Shown: positions 4,590 to 5,509 of the stretch, in pieces
Layout of the letters: each line of letters starts with the position of its first letter
Position numbering within the stretch: position 1 is the first letter of the stretch
DNA from: Candidatus Microgenomates bacterium
GTDB taxonomy: Bacteria; Patescibacteriota; Microgenomatia; UBA12405; UBA6130
Direction of reading: 5' to 3'
Assembly (NCBI GenBank): GCA_015485895.1
Contig: WFSR01000057.1
Coordinates: 1-5,509 of the forward strand
DNA: 5,509 bases
Position numbers and translations under genes: made by a program
The notes under the pieces: generated by a model
Databases searched by the model: none
Told to the model about the DNA's origin: nothing
The model's input: only the letters and a program-made list of their open reading frames with translations

Positions 4590-5509
4590 CTCTAGCTAAC
4601 CGCCCCCGCAACAATTGGGCAAAAGCATTGCCCAAAAAAGTAAAGCTCAAGGTAAAACGGTAAAGCCAAAGCGGGTAATGGTGTTTTCGTAAAAACAGGA
4701 AAAGCGAGGTAAAATAGCGCCGGTAAAATTGCCACCGCTTTTTAGCGCGCCACTTTTTCCAACTCCCACCGCCAAAGTGAATTATTTCTGCCGCCGGCAC
4801 CACCACCAATTTACCCAAGCCTAATTTTTTAACCCGGTACGACCAATCGACATCTTCAAAAAAGAAAAAGTAATCCTCGCCAAGGCCTTTTGTTTTTTGC
4901 CAAACTATCCGCCGGGCCATCAAAGCTGCCCCTGGCAATTGGTCAACCGGGGTTGGCGTTTTGCCTATCCGGCTAAAGACCAGCCATTTCAGCGGTGTGG
5001 CTGTCACCAGCCAGCGGCCAGCTAGGCTATGGTAAAACACCATTTGCCAAAGGTTAGGAAAACGCATATAGTAGCGCTGCTGAAAACTTCCGTCGGGGTT
5101 TAATAATTCAGGAGACACGGCAGCCACATCGGCATGTTTTTCCAAATAGCCCACCATCTTCTCTAAAGCCCCTTTCTTAACAATAGTGTCCGAATTAAGA
5201 AGAAGGATATATTTGCCTTTAGCGATTCTTATTCCTTGGTTGTTAGCTCTCGCAAAACCAAGATTTGTTTTATTAAAGATGGTTTTAATAGTTATAGTGC
5301 AACGTCTAAAAAGGAGCCAGGCATCAGACCGCACTCCGCCCGCAGCTCCGCCAGAGGCGGAAGCGAGGACGAGTGGAGCTGATGCTGGCGACTCCAATAG
5401 CAACTTCTTATTTGTTAGAGCGATTTGTGATTTGGAATTTAATTCTTTGAGGAATTCTCTGCTGCCATCATGAGAATTATTATCAATGATGATTATTTCT
5501 ATGTTAACT
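4525..5509 (-). CDS. Family 2 glycosyltransferase, WbbL/rhamnosyltransferase-like, 5' end off window, with in-frame repeat insertion
   Basis: The frame is open from the right edge, with no start codon near it, to TAA at 4525: 327 visible residues. The first visible residues, IEIIIIDNNSHDGS, are the strand and DNxSxDGS motif that binds the nucleotide sugar. Then come NLGFARANNQG (82-92), the DxD-equivalent LLLNSD (102-107), PGAALMARR (192-200), the catalytic-base region EDVDWSYR (218-225) and IIHFGGGS (242-249). This set is typical of WbbL-like rhamnosyl/glycosyl transferases. A hydrophobic C-terminal stretch (about 284-299) suggests membrane association. Between DGS and NLGFA lie 65 residues, longer than usual. 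Residues 40-65 (SPASAP...SDAWL) come from a palindromic repeat. The TTG at 5403 is not a true start, because family motifs continue upstream of it. Sugar and acceptor are unknown. Whether the protein still works is open, but the frame and all downstream motifs are intact. Confidence 0.9.
   Translation of the reverse strand, partial: VNIEIIIIDNNSHDGSREFLKELNSKSQIALTNKKLLLESPASAPLVLASASGGAAGGVRSDAWLLFRRCTITIKTIFNKTNLGFARANNQGIRIAKGKYILLLNSDTIVKKGALEKMVGYLEKHADVAAVSPELLNPDGSFQQRYYMRFPNLWQMVFYHSLAGRWLVTATPLKWLVFSRIGKTPTPVDQLPGAALMARRIVWQKTKGLGEDYFFFFEDVDWSYRVKKLGLGKLVVVPAAEIIHFGGGSWKKWRAKKRWQFYRRYFTSLFLFLRKHHYPLWLYRFTLSFTFLGNAFAQLLRGRLARVNVQLKLWFWLWRVGDKGGGR
5313..5392. repeat. Palindromic repeat element, copy 2 (80 bp), in frame in a GT2 gene
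   Basis: The arms GGAGCCAGGCATCAGACC (5313-5330) and GGAGCTGATGCTGGCGAC (5375-5392) match copy 1 exactly. The 44-bp core is unrelated to that of copy 1 yet also folds back: TCCGCC/GGCGGA around an AGA loop (5347-5361), then CGC/GCG, CC/GG, CG/CG and ACTC/GAGT steps with small bulges, about 30 pairs over the whole element by eye. Read on the minus strand it encodes 26 residues, SPASAP...SDAWL, without stop or frameshift, between the DNNSHDGS and NLGFA motifs of the glycosyltransferase. No clear target-site duplication is seen. Confidence 0.88.

Noticed and set aside
4615..4635. 7-bp inverted repeat TTGGGCA/TGCCCAA near the convergent gene ends, possible terminator
   Set aside because: The sequence after it on the plus strand is A-rich, not T-rich, and on the minus strand it is not followed by T. 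It codes for LGNAFAQL in the glycosyltransferase.
5393..5403. TTG at 5403 as the true start of the right-hand glycosyltransferase, with the repeat forming its N-terminus
   Set aside because: The same frame continues upstream with IEIIIIDNNSHDGS, the core nucleotide-binding motif, so the gene starts beyond the window.
5186..5473. Plus-strand open frame across repeat copy 2
   Set aside because: It is antisense to conserved GT2 sequence and has no family features of its own.

Overview
The window reads as a compact, gene-dense bacterial chromosome segment using the standard code (TGA is the stop of at least two genes). Gene overlaps of 4, 4, 11 and 65 nt, a 42-bp divergent promoter gap, no Shine-Dalgarno sequence at any visible start, and the protein styles suggest a Candidate Phyla Radiation / Patescibacteria-type genome, possibly Microgenomates-like. 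That placement is an inference of modest confidence.

Layout. On the minus strand, ychF (1220-159) is followed, through a 4-nt ATGA overlap, by the N-terminus of a family 2 glycosyltransferase (GT2) that runs off the left edge. Divergent from ychF, a plus-strand operon starts at 1263: an oligosaccharide flippase (Wzx/MOP type), a cytoplasmic alkaline-phosphatase-superfamily phosphodiesterase (2540-3991) and a PAPS-type sulfotransferase (3981-4589). A second GT2 comes in convergently on the minus strand (5509-4525), overlaps the sulfotransferase tail to tail by 65 nt, and has its 5' end beyond the right edge. Flippase, phosphodiesterase, sulfotransferase and glycosyltransferases together suggest a locus that builds, modifies and exports a surface glycan. 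ychF is a housekeeping ATPase at its edge.

The most unusual content is a pair of palindromic elements (18-73 and 5313-5392). They share two identical 18-nt arms but have unrelated cores that both fold back on themselves. Each sits inside a GT2 gene, on the same strand and in the same reading frame, and encodes an in-frame extra peptide beginning SPASAP and ending SDAWL. Their lengths (56 and 80 bp) differ by exactly 24 bp, so frame is kept. This resembles in principle the Rickettsia palindromic elements found inside ORFs, but the sequence here is not one I recognise.

The second notable point is the ychF/flippase gap. An extended -10 box (TGnTATAAT or TGGTAAAAT) lies exactly 6 nt before each ATG, which predicts leaderless transcripts in both directions. 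There is no non-coding stretch over 300 bases, and I see no tRNA, rRNA, CRISPR array, insertion sequence or convincing terminator.
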